The notes under the pieces were generated by a model that was not told the DNA's origin, made no database searches, and was given only the letters and a program-made list of their open reading frames with translations. Below are positions 1 through 13,600 of a stretch of DNA of 64,000 bases, in pieces; position 1 is the stretch's first letter, and the number at the start of each line of letters is the position of its first letter. The position numbers and the translations under genes were made by a program. The stretch covers positions 4,479,001 to 4,543,000 of the forward strand of contig NC_060113.1 of NCBI RefSeq assembly GCF_021155765.1, written 5' to 3'. Source of the DNA: Diprion similis (taxonomy: Eukaryota > Arthropoda > Insecta > Hymenoptera > Diprionidae).

Positions 1-598
1 GGCGGTGAGTGAAACAGAAAGCCCATGCGATATTTTGACACGATGAAAATTGTTCGAATTACAATATTACAGTTTCATATCGTCAAGTATAATTGGGGCG
101 ATGATTACAAGTTTACCTTGATTCGTTTTTACCTCTCAGCCACTCATAGATCACATTTTTTCGTCGATTTTCTCTGTAAACTTATGAGAGAACTGTCGTA
201 CGGCCGCCATTGCGTTTCTCCTTATACCACGAACTACACGTTTCAATTGACCTCCAAGCGACCCTACATTGGAATGCAAAGTGGCTAACTGCATACTTAG
301 ACGATAATCGATCTATAGAGGGTGCGTTCCGAAATCAGCTGGGAGCGCAAAAAATTCCCTAGAACAGAGACAGAGCTAGTCACAAAGTCGGCAGCGTAAA
401 AGAGATAAAAGATTATTGACAGCTCTGGGAGCTAATTTCGGAATGCACCCAGAGTTTACATCTCGTTGTTTCTCCGCCGATGCCGCTGATTCTGAAGTTT
501 AATCTGTCAAGTCTCAAGTGTCAGACCGTCAACAATTTGGTCAACACCCCCTAAAAACAGTTACTTCTTAACAATCCGCTCGTTACGTTTTTACCAGA
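1..598. other. Region upstream of Vac14
   Basis: No gene is supported here. It contains the presumed promoter and leader of Vac14, whose ATG is at 599, and a small inverted-repeat element at 320-450. The first bases (ggcg followed by gtgagtg) look like an exon end plus a splice donor. They could belong to a plus-strand gene or a leader exon lying left of the window, but nothing inside the window can confirm it. Confidence 0.4.
320..450. repeat. Small TIR element (MITE-like), 131 bp
   Basis: The left end GGGTGCGTTCCGAAAT is matched at the right end by the reverse complement of ATTTCGGAATGCACCC, giving about 21 bp of near-perfect terminal inverted repeat (GGGTGC[G/A]TTCCGAAAT[C/T]AGCT). The interior is about 90 bp with no coding potential. 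I could not define a target-site duplication, so the superfamily is open. Confidence 0.6.
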
Positions 599-3296
599 AT
601 GATATCAGAGAGAGATTACGCGCCACTGAGCGCAGCGTGCATCAGATCTTTGAACGACAAGCTCTACGAAAAACGAAAAGCAGCCGCAGTCGAGATAGAG
701 AAGTAAGGTTATTCACTAAACTCTCTCTTGTGAACCCTACCGCGTTGTTTGACGTGACACGATTTAAGTCGAATAATTATCTGTATTCGCATTGTTAAAC
801 AAATTTCAGAATGGTTAAGGAGTTCGCAGCAAGTAACAACACTGTCTTGATTAAGCGACTCCTGAAGGTGTTGGGCCAAGATTTTGCCACCTCGCAAAAT
901 CCGCACACTAGGAAAGGCGGACTGATAGGTTTAGCTGCGATAGCTGTTGGATTAGGAAAAGACATTGGTCAGTATACCGAAGAACTTATTCACCCGATTT
1001 TGGCCTGCTTCTGCGACCCTGACCTTAGTGTCAGATATTATGCTTGTGAGAGTTTATACAACGTTGTTAAAGTAGCAAGAGCTTCAGTCCTCCCTCAGTT
1101 CACAGACATATTTAGCGCACTCAGTAAATTGGCCTGTGATTCAGAACAGACCGTCAAAAATGCTACGGAACTTCTTGACAAATTGATGAAGGTAAACTAC
1201 ATCAAGAGAAATCTAATGCAATCCTCAGTTTGACAACATTTTCAATTTTATTTCAGGACATCGTCACAGAAAGTGGGATGTTCGATTTGGTCGGCTTCAT
1301 GCCTCTGCTCAGAGAGCGTATTTACACCAAGAATCCGTTCGGCAAACAATTTGTCATTGCTTGGGTATCTGTTTTGGATGCAGTCCCAGATATAGACTTT
1401 ATCGTTTTCCTTCCTGAGATATTGGATGGCTTATTTAGGATATTAGAGGACCCGACACTTGAAATAAAAAAGATAACAGATACTGTTCTTGGGGAGTTTC
1501 TCAGAAGTATCAAATCAAACCCTGACAGGGTTGACTTTTCTGCTATGATTAACATCCTTATCACTCATGCCCAAAGCAGCGACGAGCTGCTACAGCTAAC
1601 CGCTATCACCTGGATAAAAGAGTTTGTACAATTATCTGGGCCTGCCATGCTGCCCTACATGTCCGGTATATTTACTGCAGTTTTACCGTGTCTTGCCTAT
1701 GATGGGGATAATCGTAAGAATATAAAGGAAACAGCTGTTAAAGTAAATAACAGCTTGATGAAACTTATAACAATTGAAAATACAGAGGCAGTTAACAAGA
1801 CTTTGAGTTCTAGAGAGGATTCTACTGGCGGTAATGAAAATGACACTTGCACCCTTTGGAAATATTGGATAAAAGTGATCGATCATTGGTTTGAAATTTT
1901 CGTGTTTTAGACTCAGGGAAACTTAGTCATCCATTGGCAGAGACTTTGGACCTATCTAGCGTCGTCGAGGTTCTGATCAAGCACTTGATGCACACATCTG
2001 TGCAGACAAAAGTAGCAGTTTTAAAATGGATTCATCATTTATTCACAAATATTCCTCACAGAATGTTTAATCATATCGATGAATTTTTCCCAGTATTAAT
2101 GAGAAATCTAAGTGACAGCTCAGACGATGTTGTTCAGCAGGACTTAATTGTCTTAGCAGAGATTATAAGTTCCAAGTCTATCGATGATTCAATAAGTCGT
2201 AATAAATATTACAAAAAATTTATAATCAATCTACTGAGACTATTTTCAACTGACAGACATTTGCTCGAAGAACGGGGTAATTTCATCATCAGAGAATTAT
2301 GCGTGCTACTCAGCGCAGAGGATATTTATAAAACATTGGCTATCATTTTATCTGAGGAACAAAATCTGAGATTTGCCAGTATAATGGTGCAAACTCTAAA
2401 CGTGATTTTACTAACCAGTGCTGAACTGTTTGATCTACGAAATAAATTGAAAGACTTGGAAACCCAGGTTAGTTCTGTTCGTAACAATTTTATTATTATT
2501 TTTGACAGTCTAGTTTATGCTTCATTTGGTTCGAGCAACCAGAAAAATAAAGCTTTTAACAAATAATGATTGTCCAGGAAAGCTGCGACCTTTTCGTGTG
2601 TCTATACGAATCTTGGAGTCATAATCCAGTCGCCACTGTCGCTCTGTGTTTTTTGACACAAAATTATGGACACGTTTGCGACCTCATAAGATCATTGTAT
2701 CCTTTGCTTCATATATAACAATTAAATACGTTTATATGATGTTCTGAGGCACTTTCTAAAAAAATCTTTCAGGACCCGAATCCTGTATTACCCTTAATCT
2801 AAATATACTAGTGGAAATATCGAAGTAACTGTGGAATTTTTAACAGAAATTGACAAATTAGTTCAGCTTATTGAATCTCCAATATTTACTTGTAAGGATT
2901 TACAAAACTACGCATTTTTCTTTAATATGACTTGACACTGGCAAGTATTGCAACAGTATGTTTATAATCACGTTGTAAATCATTACAGATCTAAGACTCG
3001 AGTTATTAGAAGTGGGAAAAAGCAAAGCTCTAATACGTGCTCTGTATGGTCTTCTCATGATTTTACCGCAAAGTGAAGCGTTTACGACGCTGCACCGCCG
3101 ACTGGCAGCAATTCCTCCAAGAGAGCCATTGCAGGAGCACCCTAGAACAAATGCGCTTTCAGGACCTGCCGAAAGAATCGATTTTGAAAAGCTTTTGAAA
3201 CACTTTGTTTCAGTTCAAGAAAAGCACAAAGAACAAAAGCTCAAACAGAGGCAAAGTGCACTTATCGAAAGAGACGTTAGTCACTTGGACATTTGA
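599..3296 (+). CDS. Vac14: Vac14 (ArPIKfyve), scaffold of the PIKfyve-Fig4 complex
   Basis: Seven exons: 599-702, 810-1191, 1257-1830, 1911-2467, 2578-2696, 2812-2891, 2989-3296. Spliced length is 2124 nt, 707 aa, and all phases agree. Vac14 is the HEAT-repeat scaffold that holds the PI3P 5-kinase PIKfyve/Fab1 and the phosphatase Fig4 on endosomes and lysosomes, controlling PI(3,5)P2. Family blocks seen: [10 protein letters not shown] in exon 1, [18 protein letters not shown] in exon 2, DIVTES and PLLRERIY in exon 3, IAVLKW-like [10 protein letters not shown] in exon 4, SWSHNP and LTQNYGH in exon 5, [13 protein letters not shown] in exon 6 and [15 protein letters not shown] in exon 7. Exon 7 begins inside the LRLELLEV block. 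The start is chosen because the reading frame aligns with the family N terminus. Length is close to the human protein (about 780 aa); the linker after the first HEAT block is shorter here. Converges on the IKK-epsilon gene. Confidence 0.95.
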
Positions 3297-3924
3297 CCAT
3301 TCAATTTTTGATTCAATAGTCTCGGGATCGCAGAATTGTAATTGAATACATTCATACTATGCAATAATCGAAATTACACAGATACACGTCTCAGTACGGT
3401 AAAATGTCAGTCATCTAGTTGCTTGTGTACATTTCGGAGCCAAGTAACGATAATTTTCCTAAGTACAGAGAATATACATTGTTATTATCACACTTTTATT
3501 TATGTAAAAATAAAACCTAATATATTAAACAACATACATATGTATATATATATATAATACACTTCGTACAACAATGATTCATTTATATCAAGGCTCAATT
3601 GTAAAGAAATTATAACAAATATTGGATCATATTCCAACATGTTCATTCATCATTTAAGTTTCATTAACGTTAATTCTATTTCAATATATGTATAACAGAT
3701 ACGTACGTAGGTATTGGAGGTGTCAGGTTCAGAGGCAGTTAATTTCTTTGCAGTGTAAAAGTTGATAACTGTATTCCTTCTGTTGAAACTAGGTGTGTAC
3801 TGTCATGTTTTTACTTTTCTTGTATTATATCGATCCATTCAGTCTAGTACATACCTACTACTTTTTATATCTTGTAGGATGTGCTTCATTTTTTAGTATC
3901 TAGATAATTAAAAGCTGTTCACAA
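3297..3924. other. Convergent 3' ends of Vac14 and the IKK-epsilon gene
   Basis: About 630 bp between two convergent stop codons, AT-rich, presumed 3' UTRs. A plus-strand AATAAA lies at 3509-3514 and a minus-strand AATAAA (TTTATT on +) at 3495-3500. If both are used, the two transcripts end within about 20 bp of each other or overlap slightly. A short TA run lies at 3540-3556. No gene seen. Confidence 0.6.
3509..3514 (+). terminator. Candidate poly(A) signal of Vac14
   Basis: AATAAA 213 nt downstream of the Vac14 stop, the first canonical hexamer I see on this strand. Confidence 0.5.
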
Positions 3925-6464
3925 TCAAACGGGTTCTGAGCTTTCTTCATCTTCTTCGCCAGAACTTATATTAGGAAAACATGTTTCATTGAGGAGTTGA
4001 TCAATTAAAATGCAGTTTTCGTAGACTGTATGAGCGATTGCTTCCTGCTCTTTGCAAATGTTTTTCCACACTTTGGCATTCTCTTCGCTTGGTGCACTAG
4101 ACTTTTCTAACGTCGTTAATTGACCAGGTAGTCTCTCCAAAGAACGAGTCAAATTTTCATGCGCTACCCTGCTCTCCATAGACAGACGATCAGAAAATAA
4201 TTCTAATGTGCGTTCGTAGTTCTCTACATCTTTGTTCAAAATACGAGTTTGCAAAAAAACAGTCTGTGCCATTTTGTACCAATCTGCAAAACATTCAGCT
4301 CGCTGGGTCATGGAAGGAACGCACTCAGTTTCTAATAAAGCTTTCAATCTGCGTCCAGTTTCTGTTACCTAAAAGTACAAACACCAATAATCTATTATTT
4401 ACAGCGAGCATAAGGGTAACAAGACAATCATATTCTTCAGTTAAATGAGTTTCTTGATATACTTTTATCCGCTCCAAAACGTGAAATTGTTCGTCGTTGT
4501 ATGTTAAACTGCGTGTTGCTCTGTCACGTAACAAATGCTGCCAGCCATCTCGTAATCGATCCACCAATGTTGCTGCCCTAAAACTCGCTTTACTGAGCCA
4601 AGGACACCAAAGTCCACGAGTGCTGTTTTCCCATTCTGCTCGTAGATTACCTTCCTTGACGTACCTGTAGTGAGGTAGTCACTTTTATATCATATATATA
4701 ATGCAAAATGTTTCTTTCAATTATACTATTAAATTTTTAAAGAATAGTGAATACTAAGAAAGCAATTAGTTATTCCATTCATGAATCAGAGCTTTCAATT
4801 TTTCAATAGAAAAGAATAGATTTGGGATCAAATGGCTTGTTAAAGATAACTCAAGGAGATGCCTACCTATAATGTAATTGAGAAATTGCAGGCCCAAGAC
4901 TGCTTAAAAGTTCATTGCTTTTGGAGCTGAGATCGTTGGACCAATTTTTGACTTCGCTTGACGAAGGACTCCCAAGTTTCTTGAGTATTTGTTGCCCTAA
5001 TGCTTCTCCTCTTTGGACCGCAGTTACGGTATCTTCAACAGCTTTAGTTATCTCCTTTGATCGTTGAGATTTTTCCAGAAGCTTTGTTAATTCTGATGCA
5101 ACGAGTCCGATGAAAGCTTCTACAGCGTCGCGAAACAATCTGCTACAATGAGATAATCTGTCTATCCTTCTCTTACAAACGTGGCCAACAGAACAAGCGA
5201 CCTTAGCTTGACTGGCGTCATTTTCAACAGAAACCAAGTTGGCAAATACAGGGAATTTCGGAAGCTCCAAATCAATCGGTAGAGCAACATTATTGTTTTC
5301 TTTAGCAAACAACATTAATGGCTTTTCTTCCGTAGTCATTGGATATCCTTTCCCAGGTGTAGAGTCCTTTATCAGGTTCAAGAGCAGGATCTCTCCAAGT
5401 AGCAGTATCTGGGAAAATGGCGCCACTTCAGTCTGTTCCTGAATATGAGTTTGTAGGGCAATAAGCTTCTCCTCAGGATGAAGGAACACTTTTATTAAGC
5501 TCGCCTTATGGACATTAAATATATACACAGGTTTTCTGCAAAGCGTATTTGTGACTTCTGTAAAAAATCTATCAAAATTCCATATCCTTTGTGGATCGAC
5601 TTCCAACAAGCCGGCGAGCAGAGGTGTCACAATTTTCTTAAGACCGGCACTCAACTGGCAATTCTGAGGCAGTTCCCTGCTCCACTCAATCGGTCCGTTC
5701 TCCGAAGTCTGAGTGCCAGCTATTACTCCCGAAGCTTTCTTAGTAGTTATGTAAAACATAGTTTCCTTGTTTCTTCTACCCCCAAAAGGGCGGAAGGGTA
5801 AATTGCCGGTAGCGACGTGATACAGAGTTACTCCGATCGACCAGAGGTCCACCGTTGCTCCAAACATTTTTCCCACAGGTTTTCTAAGAACCGCTCGTTC
5901 ATACATATCTGGGTGTAAATATTCCTCGGTACCGTAAAGGGATACGAACTGCTGGTCTTCCTGTAACTCTCTCGCAGCACCGAAGTCCGTTAACTTGTAA
6001 ATAGTGCTTCCGTCATCAGATATGAATTTCATTATATTCCCTGGCTTCAAATCACGGTGTACCAAATTGTTATCCCTGAGGTGCTTCATGCCTGCCGACA
6101 AGTGTTCCAGCACCAACAGAAACTCGCTTTCTGCCAATCCATAGGTGTTTTCCGGGTCATCCAATATGTTGAACAAACTGCCACCGGTACAGAGTTCCAT
6201 TACTATAACTTTACCTCTGCCGTCTTGCTCCTCCTCGATCGCCAGGAGCTTGACAATGTTCTCGTGCTTGACTTTCTTGAGTACTTCAAACTCTCGCATC
6301 TGAACATCATGCGGTCGCATGTGACTTAGTTGATTGAACGTCTTCACTGCTACAGGTTCACCATTATTCTTATTAACACCTTGGAATACTGCTCCAGTAG
6401 CCCCTTTTCCAAGAACGCTTGTTGTACACCAAACATAGTTAAGTGATCCTCGTAGAAACGACAT
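3925..6464 (-). CDS. ik2: IKK-epsilon/TBK1-family serine kinase
   Basis: Three exons on the minus strand: 6464-4867, 4664-4403 (or 4664-4421), 4368-3925; 767 or 761 aa. In insects this kinase (ik2) acts in cytoskeletal and bristle shaping and caspase control; vertebrate TBK1/IKK-epsilon drive interferon signalling and autophagy-receptor phosphorylation. Kinase motifs: glycine loop GKGATGAV (19-26), VAVK lysine 41, HRDLKPGN (136-143), DFG (160-162). The activation segment SLYGTEEYLHPDMYERAVLR matches TBK1, with the key serine at 175 (human Ser172). About residues 300-400 are the ubiquitin-like domain, followed by a helical scaffold/dimerisation region and an acidic C terminus (SSGEEDEESSEPV). 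Exon 1 carries the kinase, the ubiquitin-like part and the start of the helical region. The donor of intron 2 is ambiguous: 4402 gives a 34-nt intron, 4420 a 52-nt intron; both keep the frame. Head-to-head with Lrrk. Confidence 0.93.
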
Positions 6465-7658
6465 TTCGTTATACAGTGTGATTAGAAGTCGCGTATTACT
6501 GGGGGTATGTCACTGCTAAGCGTAGCTTTGAACAATTATTAAATATCAACACTGGAATGTATCGGAGGTCACAGGCGATTAATGTTAACCGATCTTACCG
6601 GAATTCATTGTCGCCAGAGTAATCAAAATCAGCTGTATTTTGACAGCGTGAATAGGAAACTACGGAACACAAGTAACATTTTTGACATCTATGAGGTTAG
6701 AAAACGTTCGTCATGCGCGATACACGACTAGCAGGAACACTGCTATACATATACATATATATATATATATATACATACTCAGCAGGTAAACAAACACAAT
6801 TGGTAAGGCTGCTTGCCAATGGATGTATGAAGTATAATTGCACATGCATGCACTGAGCGTAGCTTCATTTATCGAGCTCATACTTGTGTGCTGACCTCTG
6901 TCGACGCGTTATTCAATCAATTTGCTGCGAGCCGCGACTCCGATAATATGGCGTCACGGAGTGAGTGGTCTGTGGTGTACACTTGTGCGTGTTTGACAGT
7001 TCCACATGTCGGGACTGCATTGTTCAATTAAAAAATACACAAGTAAGACAAAATGGAGCGGTAGTTGAAGAATGGAGAACACCGACGACTCAAGAAGATA
7101 GTGCAAAGTCGGTATAACGTTTGATGGTACTTCGACGACCTGAGGAAAATCGTTAGTTGAAGTCGTTATTGACATTTTCGGTTCACTGCTCACTGCTCGT
7201 AGTCCGCTGCTAATGTCGAATGTCGATGGTTTCAACTTGTTTACTCGTGTGAACTACGAATTATAGTGTAAATAACAAAAAATCGATTATTGCAAGTGTT
7301 TTCACTGTAGTCGAGCACAACGTCAACTCATCAGCATCACACGCTTGCACCAAACACAACAAAGCAATTACGTAATAGTAAGATTGTTTATGACGTTGAC
7401 AAGCTCCGATTATCAAATCAGCTGTGGCACTTCGTGAACATAACTAATGCCCGGGAATCATGAAACCTGTGATTGATTCAATTTGAAGTCGAAGTAGGTA
7501 GATGAAAATGTTTATTTTAAATGCAATAAATTAGCCAGTTGAAAATTTGTAAATAATGACAAGTCAATAGTGACAACTATCCTTACTGTGAAGAGAGAAG
7601 TTCTCAGTAAATGAATATTAAATAAATGAACGAAATATTTAACAAATAAAAATCTGCG
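6465..7658. promoter_or_regulatory. Divergent promoter region, IKK-epsilon gene | Lrrk
   Basis: 1.2 kb between the two head-to-head start codons. It must hold both 5' UTRs and promoters and possibly untranslated exons. A TA microsatellite lies at about 6744-6776. The bases just upstream of the Lrrk ATG are A-rich. No core promoter motif could be assigned with confidence. Confidence 0.5.
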
Positions 7659-10600
7659 ATGGAAGACTACACACCAGTTGACGAGGATTTCCCAGGACGT
7701 CTTCTCCATCAAGCCGCTTTGTGGGACAACGCCGAACTCCTTGAGGATCTGCTTCGCGGAGAGCACGCGCAATACATAAACAGCCAGGACTCCTGGGGTC
7801 GTACGCCTCTACACGCAGCTGCGATAACCGAGAATTCACGCTGCCTAGTTTCTCTTTTATCGGCGGGAGCAAATGCGAACATCCCATGCGGGCCACGTGG
7901 TCATTATCGTACTCCGTTACACACTTGTGCTGAGCATGGGCATATGACTAATATTGAAAAGCTGTTGGAGTACAATGCAGATTTGATTATAAAGGATAAC
8001 AACGGTTTGACACCGTTGGATATAGCCGAGAAGAGCGAGCATGCAACGTGCATCAGCTTGCTCAAATTGTCGGCGGAAAAACGCGAACTCGAGATTTTAG
8101 CTACTCATGCATCTCTTAGGGCATCTTGTTTGCAGGGGGACACCATAACGGCTAGGAGCATTATTCAAAGTTTGTCAAACAACGTGGAGTCCGTTGTGAA
8201 CATGGCTCCGAACGGGGCGAATACTTTGTTATTCATTTCATGCGAAATGGGGCACAAAGACATGGCAAGGCTGCTTTTGGATCATGGTGCCGATTGCAGA
8301 ATCCATCCAGTGACCAAGTATTGTCCTTTGTACATAGCCTGTTACAAAGGGAAATTAGAAATAGTTGAACTACTGTTGAAGCACTTTCCCAAACAAATAC
8401 AATCGTTGACCGTCGAGAAGTGGTTGCCTATTCATGCCGCGGTTATCAACGGGCACTTACCTGTAATTGAACTTTTATTAAGGTTTGATTATCCTCAACA
8501 TTTATATCAGAGATATAAGGATCAGAGTGGAGAATTTGAGTATGAAATGGTATTTGATATAAATACGAGGGACGTTACAGGGCAGAGTATTTTGTACATT
8601 TCTAGCACTTTGGGAAATGCTAAAATCGTAGATTTACTTTTAAGTTATAAAGTTAAGGCGAGAAAAGTTAGAGAAGATGATTCAAGCGATGTTCAACCAC
8701 TCCCGACTTCTAAGCGTAGAATTTCAAGCGGTATTCAAAGGCTAATGTCCAGCCTGAATTTTAGGAGTAAATCATTAGAAAAAAAAGATGACAATACTGT
8801 TTCTCCGTTGAATCTAGATTTATATTGTTATAATGATACTGAAACAGCTCTGCACGCCGCTGTTAAGGCTGGGCATGCAGATATTGTTGCAGCTTTGTTA
8901 TTGTCAGGAGCTGATCCTAACTTGCCAGTAAAAGTTCCATACGACCAAAGTGATACTGAATTTAATTACTCCACCATGTTAACGATAGCTTGCTTGAATC
9001 GTGATATTAAAATTGCAGATCTATTGTTGAAGCATGGTGCTGTAGATAATGAATGCAAAGCATTGAAAATAGCCGCACAGAATCGAGACGAAGCATTGAC
9101 AGCCAAGTTGTTATCCATAAAAGCTCATCCCGATTCTGAATATAAAATCAACAAAAAAGCTATGACAGATAACACGCAGTCGTCACATTTTTCAGCTCTC
9201 TCCAATTTTGGAAACGTCACATACTCTGCACTGTTTCCAAATGTTCCGACTATGATAAATTGGCATAATCAACAATGCAGACTCTCTCAAATCAGGTCGC
9301 AGTGGCTAAACGATGCTGTTTTGCATGTCAATAAGAAATTGAATGCCAAAAATAACGATTTAGTATTGTATGCAATTACAAGGATAGATATTTCCCTTAA
9401 TTCAATAACTTCCCTACCCTCTACCATATTTTATCTACAAAGCCTGAGGTACCTAAACCTGGCACAAAACAAGATAGATACCCTCACACTTGAACCAAAA
9501 ACATCCAAGGACAAGCTTTGCCCGGTCTTAGAAGAAATGTATTTGCAAGATAATCGTTTAGAGCAGTTGCCAGAGTTTATATTCGATTTGCAAGCCTTAG
9601 AAATTATGGACGTTTCAAACAATAAACTTCAATGTTTACCTAATAATTTGTGGAAAGCACCAAGATTAAAAGAACTAAATGCTTCATTCAATTTGCTGAG
9701 GGATTTGCCCAGTCAGGTTTCACAGAATATTGTCAGAAAGCCACAAAGAGAAGATACTCTCAGTAGTAGTCCTAGTTGTAGGAGTCTAACTGGACAGATC
9801 AGCATGCCGAGAGATGATTCCGTCGAGTTTGAGTCGTTTACTAAAATTGCCAATGCGCAAATCATTGAAATGAATTGCCCTCATGTTTGGACAGAATCTG
9901 TACAAGTCTCTGAGAAACTTTCAGATAGTTCCGAATCTGGAGCTAGATCTGTCCTTGCTTCGCTCAATTTGGCACATAATTTATTTAATAGCATCCCAGT
10001 GGCGTTACCTTGCTTAGCTGTTGGTTTGGTCAGATTAAATATGGCTTACAATTCATTGAGATCAATGAGTCACATTACGTCATACCCAGCAACTTTGAAG
10101 CAGCTTGATCTTTCCAATAATCAAATTTCTTGCTGGCCCAGCTTACCTCAAGTCGATGGTGCCGATACTATGGAACAAGCTGCGACAGCTTGTTATTGTC
10201 CAACAACTAACATTCAAACACCGACGGGTCCTGGAAACAGACAAACAGCTACATCGTTGCGTGACGTTGTCTTGATGTCAGTCTGTACTCATAGAAGACA
10301 CTTGCGGCTCGAAAACTTGAGAACTCTAGTTCTTGCGAATAATTTGCTGACTAGAATTCAGCTGACTTCAGTAGATGATGGAGAAACTCCAAACATTGAG
10401 GAAGAAAATATTGATAGAGATACAAAAATTCCCTACTCTGGTTCAAAGTTGTACTTATTATTTCCAAACGTGAGCATGTTGGATGTCAGCAATAATCAGC
10501 TGAAAGAAATACCTCATAACATTCATGAGCTAAGCAATCTCTCTGTGTTGAATATTAATGGCAACAGCGAGATTACGGAGCTGCCTCCGCAAATGGGGCT

Positions 10601-13600
10601 GCTTTCTAGACTCTGGAACCTTAATACACAGGGCTGTAAGTTACAAGAACCTTTGAAGTCGATGATAGAATCAAAAAAGTACAAAACCATGGATGTTATT
10701 GGGTACTTGAAGTCGGTTTTAGAAGACGCTAAACCTTACGCAAGAATGAAACTTATGATCGTTGGCATACAAGGAATCGGCAAAACCAGTCTCTTAGAAC
10801 AGTTACGTCAAGAAGGTGAGGTTCCAAATAAGAAGAAGGCTTCCGAGCATTGGGCTAAGAGAATGGGGAACAAAAATATCAATGCAAAAACAGCCCGAGG
10901 TACAACCATATCCACAGTAGGTGTAGATATTGGCGATTGGTTGTACGAAAAGAAAGTCCGAGGCCAATCTTCTCATGGACCAGTTTATTTTAGAACTTGG
11001 GACTTTGGTGGTCAAAAGGAATATTATGCTACTCATCAGTACTTTTTATCGAAGCGAAGTTTGTACTTAGTAGTGTGGCGCATTACCGATGGTTTCAAAG
11101 GCGTGTCCGAGATATTTCAATGGTTGGTTAACATACAAAGTCGAGCTCCTAATTCCCCAGTCATTATTATCGGAACTCATTACGATATATCCTTTGATCA
11201 GAGCGAAGCTCTGCAGCAATACATACGCGACAAATTTATAAACGTTGTTGATGCGGAAAAATGTGGGTTACCAAAAGTGATGGAAACTATAGAAATTAGC
11301 TGTAAAACGAGGCATAATATTAAAATGCTATGTAACTTGATCTATGATATTGTATTCAGTCTGAGATCACCAGGGAGTAAAGAATTACTGTTAGAGCAAA
11401 GAGTTCCAGCCAGTTATCTTGCTCTGGAAGATGTTGTTGTACAGCTTGCGCATGATAGAAAATTGTCTGGAGCAGATCCGGTGTTGAAAGCTGATCAGTA
11501 CTATGCGGCAGTAACTAACGAACTTCAAAAACTTCACAGATCATTTCGTGATCCTGCCGAGTTGCACCAGGCGACGTTATTCTTACATGACAATGGAATT
11601 ATTTTACACTACGACGACGCCACTTTGAAAGATTTATATTTTCTGGATCCGCAATGGCTTTGCGATATGCTGGCTCATGTTGTAACAATCAGGGAAATTA
11701 ATCCTTTTGCTCGCTCCGGTATCATGAAGCTAGATGATATACAACACGTTTTCAAATCTTCCACCATTTCGACGTTGGATACTCAAGGTTACATTGTCAG
11801 TTTGTTGAATAAGTTCGAGGTTGCGTTAACATGGGACTATCGAACCTTATTAATACCCTCTTTGCTGCCCACAGAAGAAGATATATTGAGAAATAGTCAA
11901 ATACTGAAAATCCCAGTGAAGACACGTGGCTGGCATGTGCGATCTAAAAAAATAACATCCCCAATGTTTTCATATCCGAGTGTATCTGGTGAGAAAATGA
12001 ACACAGAATGTGTTTTAACTTCTCGATCGCAACCGGACTGCGCAGTGATTAGATTATTGCTAATGTCATATTTTCCCAGCGGTTTCTGGTCAAGGCTAAT
12101 CACAAGAATTCTGGCTGATGATACCATTGTCGAAATAGTCATGTCTTTTTTGGCGCCATTCAAAGACTTTGTCGACGAGAGAATTTTTGCAAGCTTGCTG
12201 GAAACACAAGCGGAATGGGTTTTGTGGCAGACGGGCTTAGAGCTCAGATATGCTGGTATAACATTATTGCGTTTGAAAGAAGTAAATTATGGCATTAAAA
12301 ATTCCCCGCATGACTACAGGCAGTACAAATTCAAACTTAAACAGGATGGAATTTGGTGTACAGTGGATCTGAAGAATTCAGCTATCCTAGAAATCTGGTT
12401 CCCTGTAGATACTCTAGTAGTAAAACAGCCAATAATGTCTGATTCAATGGAGGAAGAACCTATGGGTTACCAGGCAATTGTAGTTGAGCCAAGACCCGAA
12501 AGCATGCCGCAGTTATTGGCATTGATCGTTGACCACATTGATATTCTTCTGGAGGATTGGTACCCGACGTTAGGGACTAGGTTCGTCCACACTTCGGAAG
12601 GTAAATTATTGGTCACGAGACTTATCCCCTGTCCAAGGTGCTTAATCAACAACGGCGATAACGACGTAGAATCTAACAGCACAGAACATTTGCCTGATGA
12701 TATCCAGCGATACTACATGAACCGAGAAAGACAGAGTCAAGACAGTTATAAATCAGATGGGGACAGTGGCGTTGGGTATGACAGCTCAGCTTCAAGTCGA
12801 ATCCCGTCGTTAGAAGGGCATCCGGATATTTCTAAACAAAATTCAAACTGGGAAGGTACTTTGGCATATTCTTGGATGGTTGAAGAGTGCATTCTGTCAG
12901 CTTACAGTAACAAATCAATTAATTGTCCCAAGCACTGTGAGATTCCGTTGTCACACATTGCACCGGACATAATATTCATGGATCTTGGGTCAAAGCATCT
13001 GATCAAGTCAGATGAAATAAAGAGGGGCAAAATGTTGGGGCGAGGTGCATTCGGCTTTGTTTTTAAAGGGAATTGTAGATTGCCAGGTACAAACGTAAAG
13101 ACTGATGTAGCTATGAAAATGCTGCAGCCTGTTCCACCTGGACCTAATTCCAAACAATCTGCTATTTTGGCATACAAAGCTGCCCAGAGTAAATGGGATA
13201 GAGATCCTTTACAATACGCCTGTAAAGCATACTGCACAGCGAGGCAAGAGTTGAACATTCTCCTGACTTTGAAACATGCAAATATTGTACCCCTGGTTGG
13301 AATTGTTATCAGTCCGTTGGCTCTGGTACTAGACTTAGCCCCCGAAGGAGCCTTGGACAATGCACTTAAGAATTACAGACGATCCGGAGCAAAGTTGGAT
13401 CCTTATACTTTGCAGTCCATTATTCTTCAGGTAGCCAAAGCCGTTGAGTATCTGCATCAGCAGCACGTTATTTACAGGGATTTAAAATCAGAAAATGTCC
13501 TAGTCTGGCAATTACCGCTACCTTTCCAAGGCTACCTTGAACACCCTGTACATGTGAAAGTTGCCGACTATGGGATTTCCAGACTGACGTTACCTTCGGG

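Noticed and set aside
1-10. ggcg|gtgagtg at the window edge resembling an exon end and donor
   Set aside because: Only four exon bases are visible; cannot be tested from this sequence.
151-209. Minus-strand ATG with frame MAAVRQFSHKFTEKIDEKM then TGA
   Set aside because: Good start context, but the frame is 19 codons, no donor of quality precedes the stop, and no partner exon can lie left within the window.
12902-13360. 152-codon minus-strand frame inside Lrrk
   Set aside because: Shadow of the Lrrk kinase domain in another frame.
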